Shown here in pieces: positions 9,902-21,919 of a stretch of 64,000 nucleotides of DNA. Under the pieces are notes generated by a model, which saw only the letters and a program-made list of their open reading frames with translations, was not told the origin of the DNA and did no database searches. Positions within the stretch are counted from its first letter, which is position 1. Each line of letters starts with the position of its first letter. The DNA comes from Yersinia enterocolitica (GTDB lineage Bacteria; Pseudomonadota; Gammaproteobacteria; Enterobacterales; Enterobacteriaceae), in assembly GCA_002082245.2 (NCBI GenBank), contig NBTC02000002.1, positions 1,674,001 through 1,738,000 of the forward strand, written 5' to 3'. Position numbers and translations under genes: made by a program.

Positions 9902-10894
9902 TTATTTAGTAAATTCAGCCAAGTTATCTTTATCAACGCCTACATACGGAATACGTACAATTTTGTTTTCGATTTTCCAGTTAGTCCCTTCAGCAGCAGG
10001 TTTACCGGCAGCCAGATTTTTAACTAAATCGAAAGTTGCTTTAGCCTGATTGTTGGCATCGTTCAACACGGTACCGGCCATTTGACCTGATTTCACCAGA
10101 GCTAACGCTTCTGGCAAGGCATCAACACCAAACACTGGAATACTGGTTTTGTTATGGGCTTTCAAGGCTTCTACTGCACCCATCGCCATCGCATCGTTGT
10201 TAGCAATAACCACTTCGATCTTGTTGGCGTTAGGGCCAGATAACCAGGCATCCATTTTATCTTTAGCTTGCGCGGTATCCCACATTGCAGTATCTAACTG
10301 CAATTGTTGAGTCGGAATACCTTTGTCATTCAACGTTTTAATGACATAAGTTGTACGTGCTTCAGCGTCTGGATGGCCCGGTTCGCCTTTCAGCAGCACA
10401 AATTGGATTTTGCCATCTTTGTTCAGATCCCATGCTGGGTTGGCTTTCCAGTGTTTCGCGATCAACTCACCCTGAATAACACCAGACTCTTTAGAGTCAG
10501 TCCCTACATAGTAAGCTTTATCGTAGCTATCCAATGCCTTACGTGAAGGTTCTTTGTTATAAAACACAATCGGAATATCGCTGCCGCGGGCTTTATCAAT
10601 AACAACCGGTGCTGCTGCTGGGTCAACCAAGTTAATGGCCAGCCCTTTCACACCTTTAGCCAGCAATACGTCAATTTGATCGTTTTGCTTGGACTGGTCA
10701 TTTTGGGAGTCATTCATCAGTAAGGTAACGTCAGGAGATGCTTTAGCATCTTTCTCGATAGCTTTACGGACCACGGACATAAAGTTGTCATCATATTTAT
10801 AAATAGTGACACCAATACGGGTATCAGCTTGAGCAGCCGCGCCAAACATCATGCTGGCAACCAGGGTCGCTAATGTGAAAACCTTCTTATTCAT
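9902..10894 (-). CDS. mglB: Periplasmic galactose/glucose-binding protein MglB
   Basis: A 330-residue periplasmic binding protein with signal peptide [22 protein letters not shown], followed by [21 protein letters not shown], the typical start of the mature protein. Blocks lining the sugar site ([49 protein letters not shown]) are present, as is the calcium loop DLNKDGKIQ. It delivers galactose/glucose to MglAC and, in relatives, to the Trg chemoreceptor. RBS CGGAGA precedes ATG. The promoter region lies at 10895-11248 with CRP and Gal operator sequences just past the galS stop. Confidence 0.95.
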   Translation of the reverse strand: MNKKVFTLATLVASMMFGAAAQADTRIGVTIYKYDDNFMSVVRKAIEKDAKASPDVTLLMNDSQNDQSKQNDQIDVLLAKGVKGLAINLVDPAAAPVVIDKARGSDIPIVFYNKEPSRKALDSYDKAYYVGTDSKESGVIQGELIAKHWKANPAWDLNKDGKIQFVLLKGEPGHPDAEARTTYVIKTLNDKGIPTQQLQLDTAMWDTAQAKDKMDAWLSGPNANKIEVVIANNDAMAMGAVEALKAHNKTSIPVFGVDALPEALALVKSGQMAGTVLNDANNQAKATFDLVKNLAAGKPAAEGTNWKIENKIVRIPYVGVDKDNLAEFTK

Positions 10895-11198
10895 TTGTAT
10901 CTCCGGGTTTATGTAGGGTAGTACAGGGTGATAACACCGTCGCCTTAACGTGAGAAAGACCCATCGTTCAAAGCTGCTGACACTGAATATCTATCGTCCT
11001 TGAGCGCACTCCACTCCGAGAAAGCCGCCTGAGTCGTCAAAAACCATGCCACTTACAAACTCAACATCTGCGGAACGTGTGTTTGTAAATTACTATTCTA
11101 AAACCCGCTACCGTGTGTTTTTTATCCGGTAACCGATGACATCTTGATACATTCAGGTAGAAAACAACTAGAGCATAGACGGGCCGTTGTTAAGAATC

Positions 11199-11214
11199 TG
11201 TGAATTTTCTCACA
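11199..11214 (-). promoter_or_regulatory. CRP site upstream of mglB
   Basis: TGTGAATTTTCTCACA is a perfect TGTGA-N6-TCACA palindrome in the 354-bp mglB upstream region. It implies cAMP-CRP activation of mglBAC, as in E. coli. Confidence 0.8.
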
Positions 11215-11216
11215 GA

Positions 11217-11232
11217 TTGAAAACGGTTACAC
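11217..11232. promoter_or_regulatory. GalS/GalR operator upstream of mglB
   Basis: TTGAAAACGGTTACAC matches GTGNAANCGNTTNCAC at 11 of 12 fixed positions, and lies 2 bp from the CRP site. GalS, encoded next door, is the expected repressor. The remaining 300 bp to mglB shows no other clear motif. Confidence 0.75.
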
Positions 11233-11248
11233 AAGAATAAATACCGAA

Positions 11249-12313
11249 CTAGTGAGCGACCCCACAAATTGCGACAGAATGACGCGGCACCAATGTGGGT
11301 TTAAAACAATAAGCCGCGTGCGGGTCTGGCGAGCGACAGGCCCCTTCAAGTGCCAGTTCCGTGGCCAAAGTTGCCATAGAAACAATAGGATAACGAACTG
11401 TGGTCAATTTGGGGCTGGTATAGCGGGCAATAGGGATATCATCAAAGCCCACCAGCGAAAACTGCTCAGGGACACTGATACCGTTTTCTTTCAACACCGC
11501 CAGCGCACCAGCAGCCATTGAGTCGTTATAGGCAAACACCGCACTGAGCTGTAAATTGCGCCCCAGCAAGTCAATCATGGCACGCTCCCCCCCAGCCAGA
11601 TCAGGAGTACCAAATGCTCGCCAACTGTCAGGAGCAGTGATACCGGCGGTCTCAAGCGCATTTAGGTAACCCGTTTGACGCTGGATAACATCATCAATGG
11701 GGTGGTTGGAACCGAGAAAACCGATACGTTGGTGCCCTTGTTTAAGCAGTAAACGGCATGCCATTTGCGCACCGCTAACATTGTCTAATCCTATACAACG
11801 GTGCTCAAACCCAGGAATAATCCTATTAATCAGAACCATACCTGGAACCTGGTCTAAAAAAGCGATTAACTCACCGTCACTCAATGCCTTAGCGTGAACA
11901 ACCAATGAATTACAGCGTTGACGCAGTAGCACTTCAATGGCATGACGCTCTTTATCGGCCTGGTGGTAGCTATTACCAATCAACAGATATTTTTGATGTC
12001 GTTGGGCTACGGTGTCTACCGCTTTCACCAAGGCACCAAAAAAGGGATCAGAGACATCCATCACCACCACACCGACAGTATCGCTACTTTGTGTTGCCAG
12101 TTTTTGTGCATTAGCATTTGGGCGGTAGCCCAGTTCTGACACTGCTTTCAGCACTGCGGCGCGCGTTTCTGGCCGAATAGCAGCGCTGTTATTGAGGACA
12201 CGGGATACCGTAGCCAGCGAAACGCCAGCCCGCGAGGCCACATCACGAATGGTGATACTATTTCCAGATGAATGCAGAGCAGCCATGACCTTATCCTGTG
12301 AATAAGTAACCAT
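11249..12313 (-). CDS. galS: GalS-type LacI-family repressor
   Basis: A 354-residue LacI/GalR repressor. The DNA-binding head [20 protein letters not shown] is followed by hinge [11 protein letters not shown] and a sugar-binding domain ([56 protein letters not shown]). It should repress mglBAC and itself until galactose is present. The reading frame begins about 20 residues ahead of the usual GalS N-terminus; a second ATG at 12286 ([10 protein letters not shown]) is an alternative start, so the true N-terminus is uncertain. Order and identity (mglBAC-galS-yeiB-folE) match E. coli. Confidence 0.92.
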   Translation of the reverse strand: MVTYSQDKVMAALHSSGNSITIRDVASRAGVSLATVSRVLNNSAAIRPETRAAVLKAVSELGYRPNANAQKLATQSSDTVGVVVMDVSDPFFGALVKAVDTVAQRHQKYLLIGNSYHQADKERHAIEVLLRQRCNSLVVHAKALSDGELIAFLDQVPGMVLINRIIPGFEHRCIGLDNVSGAQMACRLLLKQGHQRIGFLGSNHPIDDVIQRQTGYLNALETAGITAPDSWRAFGTPDLAGGERAMIDLLGRNLQLSAVFAYNDSMAAGALAVLKENGISVPEQFSLVGFDDIPIARYTSPKLTTVRYPIVSMATLATELALEGACRSPDPHAAYCFKPTLVPRHSVAICGVAH

Positions 12314-12377
12314 GCGCGTGTTGATGTGAACTGGGCATGGCAGGTGGCTTATCCTACCCAGTTTGTTGAATTTGCCA

Positions 12378-12393
12378 CGTGAAATGCGTCACA
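12378..12393 (-). promoter_or_regulatory. CRP site upstream of galS
   Basis: CGTGAAATGCGTCACA is one base from the TGTGA-N6-TCACA consensus and lies about 70 bp upstream of galS. Confidence 0.6.
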
Positions 12394-12396
12394 AGA

Positions 12397-12412
12397 AAGA
12401 AAACGTTTACAT
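12397..12412. promoter_or_regulatory. Gal operator upstream of galS
   Basis: AAGAAAACGTTTACAT matches 9 of 12 fixed positions of GTGNAANCGNTTNCAC and sits next to a CRP site. This is the expected autoregulatory layout for galS. Confidence 0.6.
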
Positions 12413-12456
12413 ACAAATTTGCAACCCGCTCGATCATTTTTACTTTACAGACGCAT

Positions 12457-13647
12457 TCAGGGCTTAGTGTTGCGTGGTTGTAACGATTGACCGCAAGCAT
12501 AGGCGGTCAATTTTCGCCATAACCACTCGAGTGGCCCTTGGGCAAAGTAATGCAGCCATAGCAGGGAGAATAGGATATTACACAGCCAGACCAGTGGAAC
12601 AATCGCGAGGAGTTGTAGGCGGTCAAGCTGTTGATATAAGCCGAAGTGATAGAAAATCAACGTACATATCAATGTTTGCAGTAAATAATTACTCAGAGCC
12701 ATGCGCCCTACCTGTGCCAACCAATGATTGACACGCCAACCGGATATTGTGGGACCGAAGCCATACAGCAGAGCCAGATAGCCCACAGCCTGTAATGGAG
12801 CCCCTAACTCACGGGGAACTTGCAACAAAAAACCGCTCCAACGGTAATCCCAGCCCACTGCCCATTGCAGTGCCACCCCCGGTATTTGGATAACTAATGA
12901 AAGCGGTATCAAACATGCCGCAAGCAAACGGTAGTGGCGCAAGCTAAAATCACCGCGTAGCCAGCCAGAACGCATTAACCCAGCACCAAATAACATCGAG
13001 CCAGCCAGCTCCCAGCCATATTGGGCGCCGATAGCAATCAAATTGGATGACAACAGATCTAACCGATTCTTCCAGGCTTCCATGCCCCCCTGCAACTTCC
13101 AAAATTGCTCATATTGCAGATCCGCAGGCCCCGGCTGCCAAAATCGCCCCGGTTCGCCATTAGTGATAAACCCCAGTAACAGCAATACCGCGACACCCAC
13201 TAAATAAAGCACCGCACCGGTACGCAACAAACTGGCGGCATCTTTGGCATCACGAATCATTCGCCAACACACCAGACCGATCAAACCATAAGCAAATAGA
13301 ATGTCTCCATCCCAGAAAAAGATACCGTGAATTAATCCCAGTAATAGCAATAAGGAAAGTCGCGCCCGAATCCAGCTCTTGCCGCGTTTAAGTAATAGCT
13401 CAAGGCCCGCACCAAACAGAATGGCGAAAATAGATAAGAACTTGGCCTGTGCCACAATATCGAGAATGGCCCAAGTCCAGGCATCGGATAGCGAAGGAAG
13501 GCCCAGATAGGCCGGATTAAGATAAGCAGCCTTTGACAGACCGAAGGCGCTGATATTAAGCAGCAGAATGCCAAGGATGGCCAGCCCTCGCGCACTGTCT
13601 AACGTTGCGATGCGTTGACGCATACCCGACATCCTGTGTACGGGCAC
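12457..13647 (-). CDS. yeiB: DUF418 membrane protein YeiB
   Basis: A 396-residue polytopic membrane protein with about ten hydrophobic segments. The N-terminal block ATLDSARGLAILGILLLNIS and the C-terminal DUF418 region (MALSNYLLQTLICTLIFYH) mark the YeiB family, whose biochemical role is unknown. The first in-frame ATG is at 13647; later ATGs (13632, 13623) would bring the start nearer to the family norm. It lies between galS and folE, the same place as in E. coli, and is probably co-transcribed with folE, whose stop is 44 bp upstream. Confidence 0.88.
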   Translation of the reverse strand: MPVHRMSGMRQRIATLDSARGLAILGILLLNISAFGLSKAAYLNPAYLGLPSLSDAWTWAILDIVAQAKFLSIFAILFGAGLELLLKRGKSWIRARLSLLLLLGLIHGIFFWDGDILFAYGLIGLVCWRMIRDAKDAASLLRTGAVLYLVGVAVLLLLGFITNGEPGRFWQPGPADLQYEQFWKLQGGMEAWKNRLDLLSSNLIAIGAQYGWELAGSMLFGAGLMRSGWLRGDFSLRHYRLLAACLIPLSLVIQIPGVALQWAVGWDYRWSGFLLQVPRELGAPLQAVGYLALLYGFGPTISGWRVNHWLAQVGRMALSNYLLQTLICTLIFYHFGLYQQLDRLQLLAIVPLVWLCNILFSLLWLHYFAQGPLEWLWRKLTAYACGQSLQPRNTKP

Positions 13648-13691
13648 CCACTGGTACCCTCTCTGGAAAAGGCTAATTAGCCGTTGTGACG

Positions 13692-14354
13692 TTAGCTATT
13701 ATGACGAACAGCACGCAGGAATTCCTGGCGCGTATTCTGGCTAGATTTGAATAACCCGCCTAATGATGTCGTGGTGGTCGCACTGGTAGCATCACGAATA
13801 CCGCGCGCTTTAACGCAATAATGCACCGCATCGATAGAAACTGCGACGTTATTAGTGCCTAACAGTGTCTGTAGTGCCAACAGGATTTGCTGTGTCAGCC
13901 GCTCTTGCACTTGCGGGCGCTGAGCAAAGAACTGCACGATACGGTTGATTTTAGATAAACCAATCACACTGTCTTTGGGAATATAAGCGACAGTGGCTTT
14001 ACCATCAATAGTGACAAAATGATGTTCGCAGGTACTGGTCAGGGTGATATCTCGTACCGTGACCATTTCATCGACCTTCATTTTATTCTGAATCAGGGTG
14101 ATTTTGGGGAAATTTTCGTAATCCAGTCCAGAGAAAATCTCATCAACATACATTTTGGCAATACGTCTTGGCGTATCCGCCAGACTATCGTCAGACAAAT
14201 CAAGATTCAGCAATTGCATGACTTCAGTCATATGCGCTTGAATCTTGGTTTTACGCGTTTGGGCATCTAACTCTTGTTTGCGCAGCGGGGTTTCAAGACC
14301 ACGGGCCAGCAATGCCTCATGAACCAACTCAGCTTCTTTACTTAGCGATGACAT
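13692..14354 (-). CDS. folE: GTP cyclohydrolase I
   Basis: A 220-residue enzyme that converts GTP to 7,8-dihydroneopterin triphosphate, the first step of folate and pterin synthesis. Zn ligands are visible in [15 protein letters not shown] (Cys and His) and VHYCVKARG (second Cys); [16 protein letters not shown] and [12 protein letters not shown] are family hallmarks. I chose ATG 14354 ([16 protein letters not shown]), preceded by a GGAG box, rather than the longer frame beginning at 14408. Length agrees with E. coli FolE. Confidence 0.95.
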   Translation of the reverse strand: MSSLSKEAELVHEALLARGLETPLRKQELDAQTRKTKIQAHMTEVMQLLNLDLSDDSLADTPRRIAKMYVDEIFSGLDYENFPKITLIQNKMKVDEMVTVRDITLTSTCEHHFVTIDGKATVAYIPKDSVIGLSKINRIVQFFAQRPQVQERLTQQILLALQTLLGTNNVAVSIDAVHYCVKARGIRDATSATTTTSLGGLFKSSQNTRQEFLRAVRHNS

Positions 14355-14532
14355 TCTTTTCTCCAGCAGGCGTACACATCCGAACAGTATAAACATGATG
14401 TAGATCACGTTCGGATTTTGCTCCCCACTTTAGTTGAGAGCAAAATGATTATCCAGTGATTGTTATTCATATCGAATCGTTATTTACATCATGATGAAAT
14501 AGTTGCATTTGGTGCATCCACTGTAGCGTAAA

Positions 14533-15684
14533 TCAACCGGTAACTGTTTCCTGAGCGCGACGTGGCGTTTTGATAACCAACCCTCCAGCAATGAACAGTG
14601 CCACCACTGCCACGTACAGCGCAGGCTCTAACCGGTGAGTCAAGGTTGTTGAGATAGCGGATAATATTGGGCCAACCAGTTGTCCGATAGCATAACCGGT
14701 GGTCAGTAAACCAGCCATATAGCGGGTGTGTTGCGGTGCCAGCTCCCGGCCATGCTGCAATGAAAGTTGCACCACACTCAGGAAACCGCCACCGGTCAGT
14801 AATGCCCCTAATGCCAACCCACTAACTCCCGGCACTAGCTCCGCGCACAATACCCCCAATGCCTGTACCCAGAGTGTTAATGCCAAGCGGGTTTGCGAAC
14901 TCAGGCAATGGCGGGTCAAAATACCGATAGTGATCCCTATCACCGCCGCGCCACCAAACACCGGCCAGACAAACTGGGCAAACAGGCTATCTGGGAAGCG
15001 CGCTGCTGCCATTTGCGATAAAAATGTTGCGGGCAGAATATAACCGAATCCCGCCAGACTGTAGCTCCACACCAGGCGCTTGAGTGCTGGCGTTAAGGTC
15101 AGTGGAATCGCAGCGATATGCGGGCGATGTAGTTCCCCACTTCGCGGCAGATTAATACTGATCATGGCAATAATAACTAACGCCAATACACCATAGACCA
15201 GCCAGGCTTCTGCGGCCGATAAGCCATAGCTATGAATAACCACTGCCAACATACCGCTGATGAATATGCCCGCGCCTGGTCCGGCAAATACTGCGGCACT
15301 GAGTGCCGGACGGCCAAAGTGGGCCAGACGTTCATTGGTCCAGGCGGCGATAAGTACCATCGACCAACCACTGGCCCAGCCAATGGCAAAACGTACCACG
15401 CCATGCCACCACGGCCCATCAACTACTGCGGATAGCAGCGTAAGCGTTACCGCTCCCCACAATCCGAGCCATAAACGGCGCTCCACATGGCGGCTGGCAC
15501 GCATAGCATCAAAAGCGCCAAACAGGTATCCCAGATAATTAAAGGCTGCCACCAGCCCGGCACCGGTTAGGGTGAACTGATGCTCTGCGATCATTAGCGG
15601 TACTTGCGGCGTAAAAGCAAAACGGCCAATTCCCATCGCCACCACTAACGCGAGAAAACCACTTAATGCAATTCTTAATGCCAT
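14533..15684 (-). CDS. YbfB/YjiJ-family MFS transporter
   Basis: A major facilitator of about 383 residues with twelve hydrophobic segments. MALRIALSGFLALVVAMGIG, FNYLGYLFGAFDAMR and the repeated glycine-rich segments resemble the YbfB/YjiJ group of putative exporters, whose substrate is unknown. I chose ATG 15684, preceded by AGGGCAG; the frame is open to ATG 15771, which would add 29 residues. It is divergent from a LysR-type regulator 134 bp away, which suggests that regulator controls it. Confidence 0.8.
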   Translation of the reverse strand: MALRIALSGFLALVVAMGIGRFAFTPQVPLMIAEHQFTLTGAGLVAAFNYLGYLFGAFDAMRASRHVERRLWLGLWGAVTLTLLSAVVDGPWWHGVVRFAIGWASGWSMVLIAAWTNERLAHFGRPALSAAVFAGPGAGIFISGMLAVVIHSYGLSAAEAWLVYGVLALVIIAMISINLPRSGELHRPHIAAIPLTLTPALKRLVWSYSLAGFGYILPATFLSQMAAARFPDSLFAQFVWPVFGGAAVIGITIGILTRHCLSSQTRLALTLWVQALGVLCAELVPGVSGLALGALLTGGGFLSVVQLSLQHGRELAPQHTRYMAGLLTTGYAIGQLVGPILSAISTTLTHRLEPALYVAVVALFIAGGLVIKTPRRAQETVTG

Positions 15685-15818
15685 CTGCCCTGCCCATTGT
15701 TTGCTGACAGATAATTCCTGCCAGACGGTTAAAAGAAAGTTGCCAATATCATGCCTGAGCATTAGAATCACAAAAAATGAATAATACTAACTAAGTTCAT
15801 CACAAAAAGAGAACACCT

Positions 15819-16688
15819 ATGGACCTGACCCAGCTACGCATGTTTTGCTGTGTAGCAGAAACCGGTTCCGTTGCCCGGGCAGCGGAGCAGATGCACCGCG
15901 TCCCGTCAAATTTGACGACCCGCCTGCGCCAACTTGAAGTTGAGCTGGGTGCCGACCTGTTTATCCGTGAAAAACAGCGCCTGCGGCTCTCCCCGATGGG
16001 ACATAACTTCCTCTGCTATGCCAACCGGATCCTGGCGCTAAGCGAAGAGGCAATGCGCATTACGCATGCTGGCGAACCGGCGGGTAATTTCCCGTTAGGC
16101 TCGATGGAAAGCACTGCTGCCACCCGTCTGCCTAATTTGCTGGCGGCCTATCATCAGCGCTACCCACAGGTGTCCTTATCGCTGATCACCGGGACATCGG
16201 GTGAAATCATTGAACAGGTACGGGCCGGAACACTGGCGGCAGCACTCGTTGATGGGCCAGTTCAACATGATGAACTGCACGGTTGTCGCTCTTTCGACGA
16301 ACAACTGGTGATCATTTCTTGTTTGGACCACCCTCCGATTATGCAAGCCCGCGATGCGGTGGATGAGACACTGTTTGCCTTTCGCCCCAGCTGCTCTTAC
16401 CGCTTGCGCCTGGAGAGTTGGTTCCGTCAGGCCGGTGTCTTACCGGGCCATATTATGGAAATCCAGTCTTACCATGCCATGCTGGCCTGTGTTGCCAGTG
16501 GTGCCGGGCTGGCATTGATACCCCATTCCGTATTGGCGCTACTGCCGGGCCATGAACGGGTACAAGTTCATGCCTTACCGGCTGATATTGCCGATACCGC
16601 AACTTGGCTTATCTGGCGTAAAGATGCCTTTAGCCCCAATGTCCGCACCTTAAAAGAACTGATTATCGAGCAGATTGAAATTCAGTGA
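15819..16688 (+). CDS. LysR-family transcriptional regulator
   Basis: A 289-residue regulator with an N-terminal winged helix-turn-helix (MFCCVAETGSVARAAEQMHR, then VPSNLTTRLRQLEVELGADL) and a periplasmic-binding-like effector domain. As far as I can recall, the wording FIREKQRLRLSPMGHNF and SYHAMLACVASGAGLALIP is close to E. coli PtrR/YneJ, but I do not assign the symbol. It is divergent from the MFS gene and 143 bp upstream of frmA, so either could be its target; the divergent MFS is the more usual arrangement. Confidence 0.88.
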   Translation: MDLTQLRMFCCVAETGSVARAAEQMHRVPSNLTTRLRQLEVELGADLFIREKQRLRLSPMGHNFLCYANRILALSEEAMRITHAGEPAGNFPLGSMESTAATRLPNLLAAYHQRYPQVSLSLITGTSGEIIEQVRAGTLAAALVDGPVQHDELHGCRSFDEQLVIISCLDHPPIMQARDAVDETLFAFRPSCSYRLRLESWFRQAGVLPGHIMEIQSYHAMLACVASGAGLALIPHSVLALLPGHERVQVHALPADIADTATWLIWRKDAFSPNVRTLKELIIEQIEIQ

Positions 16689-16798
16689 CTTATCTGACGG
16701 CTTGCCGCTTATCGGCCATAATTTATACAAACCATGTTGACTTACGTCCAGACAGCCAGATGCAACATATTAGACACATAAACAATTAATTTATATAA

Positions 16799-17971
<1,173 letters not shown>

Positions 17972-17991
17972 GGCAAGGAGGCAGGCAACGC

Positions 17992-18834
17992 ATGAATACG
18001 TCACTTGAACTTCTCGAAGAGCACCGGATGTTTGGCGGGTGGCAGCAACGCTATCGCCACACCGCCAGCAGCCTGAATTGCAATATGACCTTCAGCATCT
18101 ATCTGCCCCCCTTACGGGATGACAACCCGCCACCGGTGCTTTACTGGCTGTCGGGTCTGACCTGTAATGATGAAAACTTTACATTGAAAGCCGGTGCTCA
18201 GCGGGTGGCCGCTGAGTTGGGTCTGGTACTGGTTATGCCGGATACCAGCCCACGTGGCGATGATGTGCCGAATGACGAAGGTTATGATTTAGGACAAGGC
18301 GCGGGGTTCTACCTCAACGCAACACAAGCCCCTTGGTCTAAACATTTTCAGATGTATGATTATATCAGCCAAGAGTTACCGGCTTTGATCGCCCAACATT
18401 TCAGAGTGAGTGACCGTCAGTCTATCTGTGGCCATTCAATGGGGGGGCACGGGGCATTGATGCTAGCACTGCGTAACCCGCAGCAATACCAATCAGCTTC
18501 GGCCTTTGCGCCGATAGTCAATCCGTGTCAGGTGCCTTGGGGGCGCAAAGCCTTGACTGCGTATTTGGGTACCGATGAGAGTCAGTGGTTGCAATATGAT
18601 AGTTGCCACTTACTTACACATGCGCACACCCAACTGCCGATGCTGGTAGATCAAGGTGATGGTGATCAGTTTCTGGCTGACCAGTTACAACCGGCAAAAT
18701 TAGCTGAATTGGCGCGACAGCGCGATTGGCCACTGACACTTCGTATTCAACCGGGTTATGACCATAGCTATTTCACCATAGCCACATTTATTGAAGATCA
18801 CTTACGCTTCCATGCGGAATTCTTACATCCGTAA
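17992..18834 (+). CDS. frmB: S-formylglutathione hydrolase
   Basis: A 280-residue esterase-D family serine hydrolase that releases formate and glutathione from S-formylglutathione, the second step of formaldehyde detoxification. The nucleophile is Ser149 in [10 protein letters not shown]; oxyanion-region stretch [13 protein letters not shown] and the C-terminal His (GYDHSYFTI) are present. RBS AAGGAGGCAGG. It forms an operon with frmA and ends at a terminator. The name fghA would serve equally; I use the E. coli frm naming. Confidence 0.94.
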   Translation: MNTSLELLEEHRMFGGWQQRYRHTASSLNCNMTFSIYLPPLRDDNPPPVLYWLSGLTCNDENFTLKAGAQRVAAELGLVLVMPDTSPRGDDVPNDEGYDLGQGAGFYLNATQAPWSKHFQMYDYISQELPALIAQHFRVSDRQSICGHSMGGHGALMLALRNPQQYQSASAFAPIVNPCQVPWGRKALTAYLGTDESQWLQYDSCHLLTHAHTQLPMLVDQGDGDQFLADQLQPAKLAELARQRDWPLTLRIQPGYDHSYFTIATFIEDHLRFHAEFLHP

Positions 18835-18872
18835 TCGATGTAATTAACGTGACTATCAATTATAACTATTTT

Positions 18873-18893
18873 AAGCCCTACGGGGCTTTTTTA
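18873..18893 (+). terminator. Rho-independent terminator of frmAB
   Basis: AAGCCC and GGGCTT pair around a short CTACG-type loop and are followed by a T run (TTTTTTATTTT). It separates the GC-richer frm operon from the AT-rich dar locus. Confidence 0.85.
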
Positions 18894-19105
18894 TTTTAAC
18901 GTAGAAATGCATAGTTATTCCCGTTACAGTTATAGCTAATTAACAATCGAAAAATTAAAAAAACATGATAGCTAATCACATTCCATACAAACATATCTAT
19001 AAATAAAAATATTGATAAACTCCAAAAATAGAATTACAAATAAACAGTAAGAATCTTTTTGGTACTTAATTACATTCAAAGATAATTATTTAAATGGAGT
19101 ATTAT

Positions 19106-19309
19106 ATGAATATTTCAAAGCAATCAGATGATAAAGAAATAAAATACAGCCACTTAATAGCACTAAAAGGTAAGTTGCAATCATTAGAAGAATCATTTAA
19201 GAGTAATGCATTTTATATAAATGACAATGAAATAGAAAAAATAAAAAACAATACCCTGCGAAGCAAAATAACAGCATGGAACTGGTCAAGAAGCTTTGCT
19301 GAAGAATAG
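19106..19309 (+). CDS. darA: Darobactin-type RiPP precursor peptide (DarA)
   Basis: A 67-residue peptide whose last 13 residues are ITAWNWSRSFAEE. The heptapeptide WNWSRSF (residues 58-64, bases 19277-19297) has the Trp1-Trp3 and Lys/Arg5 positions that are cross-linked in darobactins; darobactin A is WNWSKSF, and from memory WNWSRSF is the darobactin D core. The charged leader (LQSLEESFK, EIEKIKNN) and the ITA before the core resemble Photorhabdus DarA as I remember it. I chose ATG 19106 because ATGGAG at 19094-19099 serves as its ribosome binding site; starting at 19094 would add four residues. The mature compound would block BamA in the outer membrane. This gene is intact; the genes after it are not. 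Confidence 0.85.
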   Translation: MNISKQSDDKEIKYSHLIALKGKLQSLEESFKSNAFYINDNEIEKIKNNTLRSKITAWNWSRSFAEE

Positions 19310-19407
19310 AAAAACATGAACCATTCAGAAATTATTGGTTAGGCCATAAATCATTAATGGCCTAACCTTGCTCCACATAGCAGTAACAATGAAAGCAATT
19401 CAATACA

Positions 19408-19486
19408 CCTTATAGGTTTCAATATGTAGGAAGGAAGGCAGAAATAAACGCATCCAACACATTTACGTCTTGAAATCATGGGGATA
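19408..19486. repeat. Internally deleted ERIC-like element
   Basis: The outer parts match the ERIC of this genome (ggtttcaatatgtaggaagg, then catccaacac and cttgaaatcatggggata), but the central 45 or so bases holding the main hairpin are missing. It lies between darA and darB, so it alters the spacing, and its right end supplies the first in-frame ATG (19478) of darB. Confidence 0.6.
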
Positions 19487-19507
19487 AATAAATTGAGATA
19501 TTCTTGT

Positions 19508-21915
19508 ATGTTTACAAGTGAATTCATTAATGATGTAAAGCTTAGCCCGATGGCAAGTATATTAGCGATAATAATAACGGCTTTAGGTATGCTCTCATCA
19601 TTTTTAGTATTACTGCTTTATTTAACGGATAGAAGTATTGAAAATTACCACAATGACCACGCACAAATATATCGCATAGAAACTCAGTTTAACTTGCCAA
19701 ACGGTGACGATGTAAAATCAGCACAAGTACCTTTTCCATTGATTCCAGCATTGCAGAATGCAAAGAACATTAAAGAGGTTATCTATGCACTACGTCTATT
19801 TACAGACTTACAAGTGAATGACCAAACTCACAGGAAAGTAGAGATTTATACCGTTAGTCCGAATTTCTTCAATGTCATTAATCCCTATAAACTGAGTAAT
19901 GATCAACCTAATCTATATGAACCAAATATTTCTCAATACCGCCCTCATCTGACCCAGAATGAAATTATTATTACGCCAGAATTTAATCGTCAATATCTTC
20001 ATCTGGATAATCCGGTCGGGCACGTTATCACCTTAGGGAACAAAGGCCAATTCGTCATTAAAGATATGATTAGTTTGCATAAGGATAGCCGTTTTAAAAC
20101 CAACGCCGTGATTGCATTTTCTCCCGAACTCATAGATGGCTATCATGATAAAAGGCATGATTGGTACGATATGCACGCTTATGCCTTTATTACAATGGAC
20201 GCAGGAGAAAAACCCGATTCTGAACAATTGGGTACACTCGTTACCCGTTACGCCCCCCAACTCCCTGGAGCACCATTCAGCCCCGAAGAGTTCATTCAAT
20301 TATCTGCACGTAATATTACCGATATCCATTACGATAATGGGTTACCTGATGAGATCAGCACAGTTATTGCAAAATCCTATTTATACAGCTTATATGCAGC
20401 CGGTATTTTTATATTTCTAACAACCACCATGAACTTTTTTAATGTTAACAATGTAATAAATACCAATAAAAAAAACAGTTTCCAGATAAAGAAATCTCTC
20501 GGAGCCTCTCGTTATCAACTATTGACTGAAGCACTTTCCATCGCACTGCTTCAAGCCTTTTTTGTACTCCTGTTAGCAATCCTCTTTCTGATTGTTTTAA
20601 TACAGCTATCTACAGGCGTTAAAGAGTTAATTCTCATTCAAGAAACTAAAACATTACTAGCCTCCTTCTTTTTTACATTAATTTCAATTTATACAGCAAT
20701 TCTCATATAACATATCTATATGTTACCGTTTTTCCCAATCAATCTGGCCATTATAATATTTATAATCAACAGCCAATATCACGCTACGTCCATCAAGGAG
20801 CACTGTGCATACAAATAACAATCGCAGGCATAATAGTTTACTTATGGGCAGGAATATTGACACAGAATGATTTTATGCAGCATCATAATTTTGGTTATGA
20901 AAAAGACAATATAGTGACATTTACTTTAAGTGATGAGTTAATTGATCAAGCAGCAATAAATAGTTTACAAAATGAATTGAAGAATACTGTAAATATAGAG
21001 TCTATCGCACTTAGTAGCTGGCAACCCTTTGACATGTCGAGGACAAACACGTCAATATTTCATCTTAATCAGCAAGAGAAAGATAAGTTAGTAACAGTAA
21101 ATACACTTAATGCTAATAAACACTTCCTTGATACCTGGGGAGTTAAGGTATTAGCAGGGTATGATAATGTGCTAATGCCGAGTGATGATAATAATATTGT
21201 CCATGCGGTAGCAACTCAATCCTTTATGACTTTAATGGGGCAACATTCCTATGATGAAACATTGAATAGCATATTTTACATTAATGATAATGACTCTGAA
21301 CATAAAATAAGAATCCTTAGAATAATAAATGATTTTTATCTTGCAGATGTCAATAAAAACACCACACCACTATTGATATTTATTGAAAACAAGTCCCAAC
21401 GATATGGCGCATTAAAATTGCAATATATACAGGATCTTGGGGAAGTTAAAAAAACACTTGAGCGATATCGGGTTAACCCCACGCAAATACAAACAGTGGA
21501 ACATTTACATCAAGCATATTTCAATACGAATAGACTTATGCAAAAAACAGCTAATTTTGTTGCCATACTTTCAATTTTATTAATATTAATAAGCACGGTA
21601 ATCATCAGTATATCCGAAACCAAACGAATCGGTAAGACATTAAGAATAATGGAGTCTATTGGTGGTTCTATTTATACCCATATCGTTTTCTTTATACAGC
21701 AAAATATCGCCCCCATTATTTTTGCTGCTATAATAGCATTCTCGATGGGTTTCTTTTTATTGCATCGATGGTTGGTTCAATACCATGCTGTGGATAATCT
21801 TTCATACGTCAATGCCACTGCTACACTTTTTATTTTCATAATTAGCATAGTTGTCATTATGACTATTACGCTGATCTTTAATAATGACAACATAAATACC
21901 AAAAAGAAACAATAA
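19508..21915 (+). pseudogene. darB: DarB-like ABC permease, broken by a frameshift
   Basis: A MacB/FtsX-type permease of about 800 residues once reassembled. The first part (19508 to a stop at 20708-20710) has an N-terminal membrane segment, a periplasmic MacB-core domain and an FtsX membrane region ending YTAILI. Translation in the -1 frame continues without a stop from there (TYLYVTVFPNQSGHYN.., IQITIAGIIVYLWAGIL) into the second part (ATG at 20857) and runs to 21915, with a second periplasmic domain and a final FtsX region. One base lost, or two gained, near 20700-20710 therefore splits the gene. The junction shows no classical slippery heptamer. The role would be export of the darobactin-type peptide together with darC and darD. 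An earlier ATG at 19478 lies inside a repeat, so I prefer ATG 19508. Naming follows operon order. Confidence 0.75.
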
Positions 21916-21919
21916 ATAC

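Noticed and set aside
9720..10049. ORFs on the plus strand over the mglB end
   Set aside because: They are antisense to mglB and its trailer, with no codon bias or ribosome site.
20695..20720. Programmed frameshift in darB
   Set aside because: No slippery heptamer at the junction, and the neighbour darC also carries a lesion, so decay is the simpler reading.
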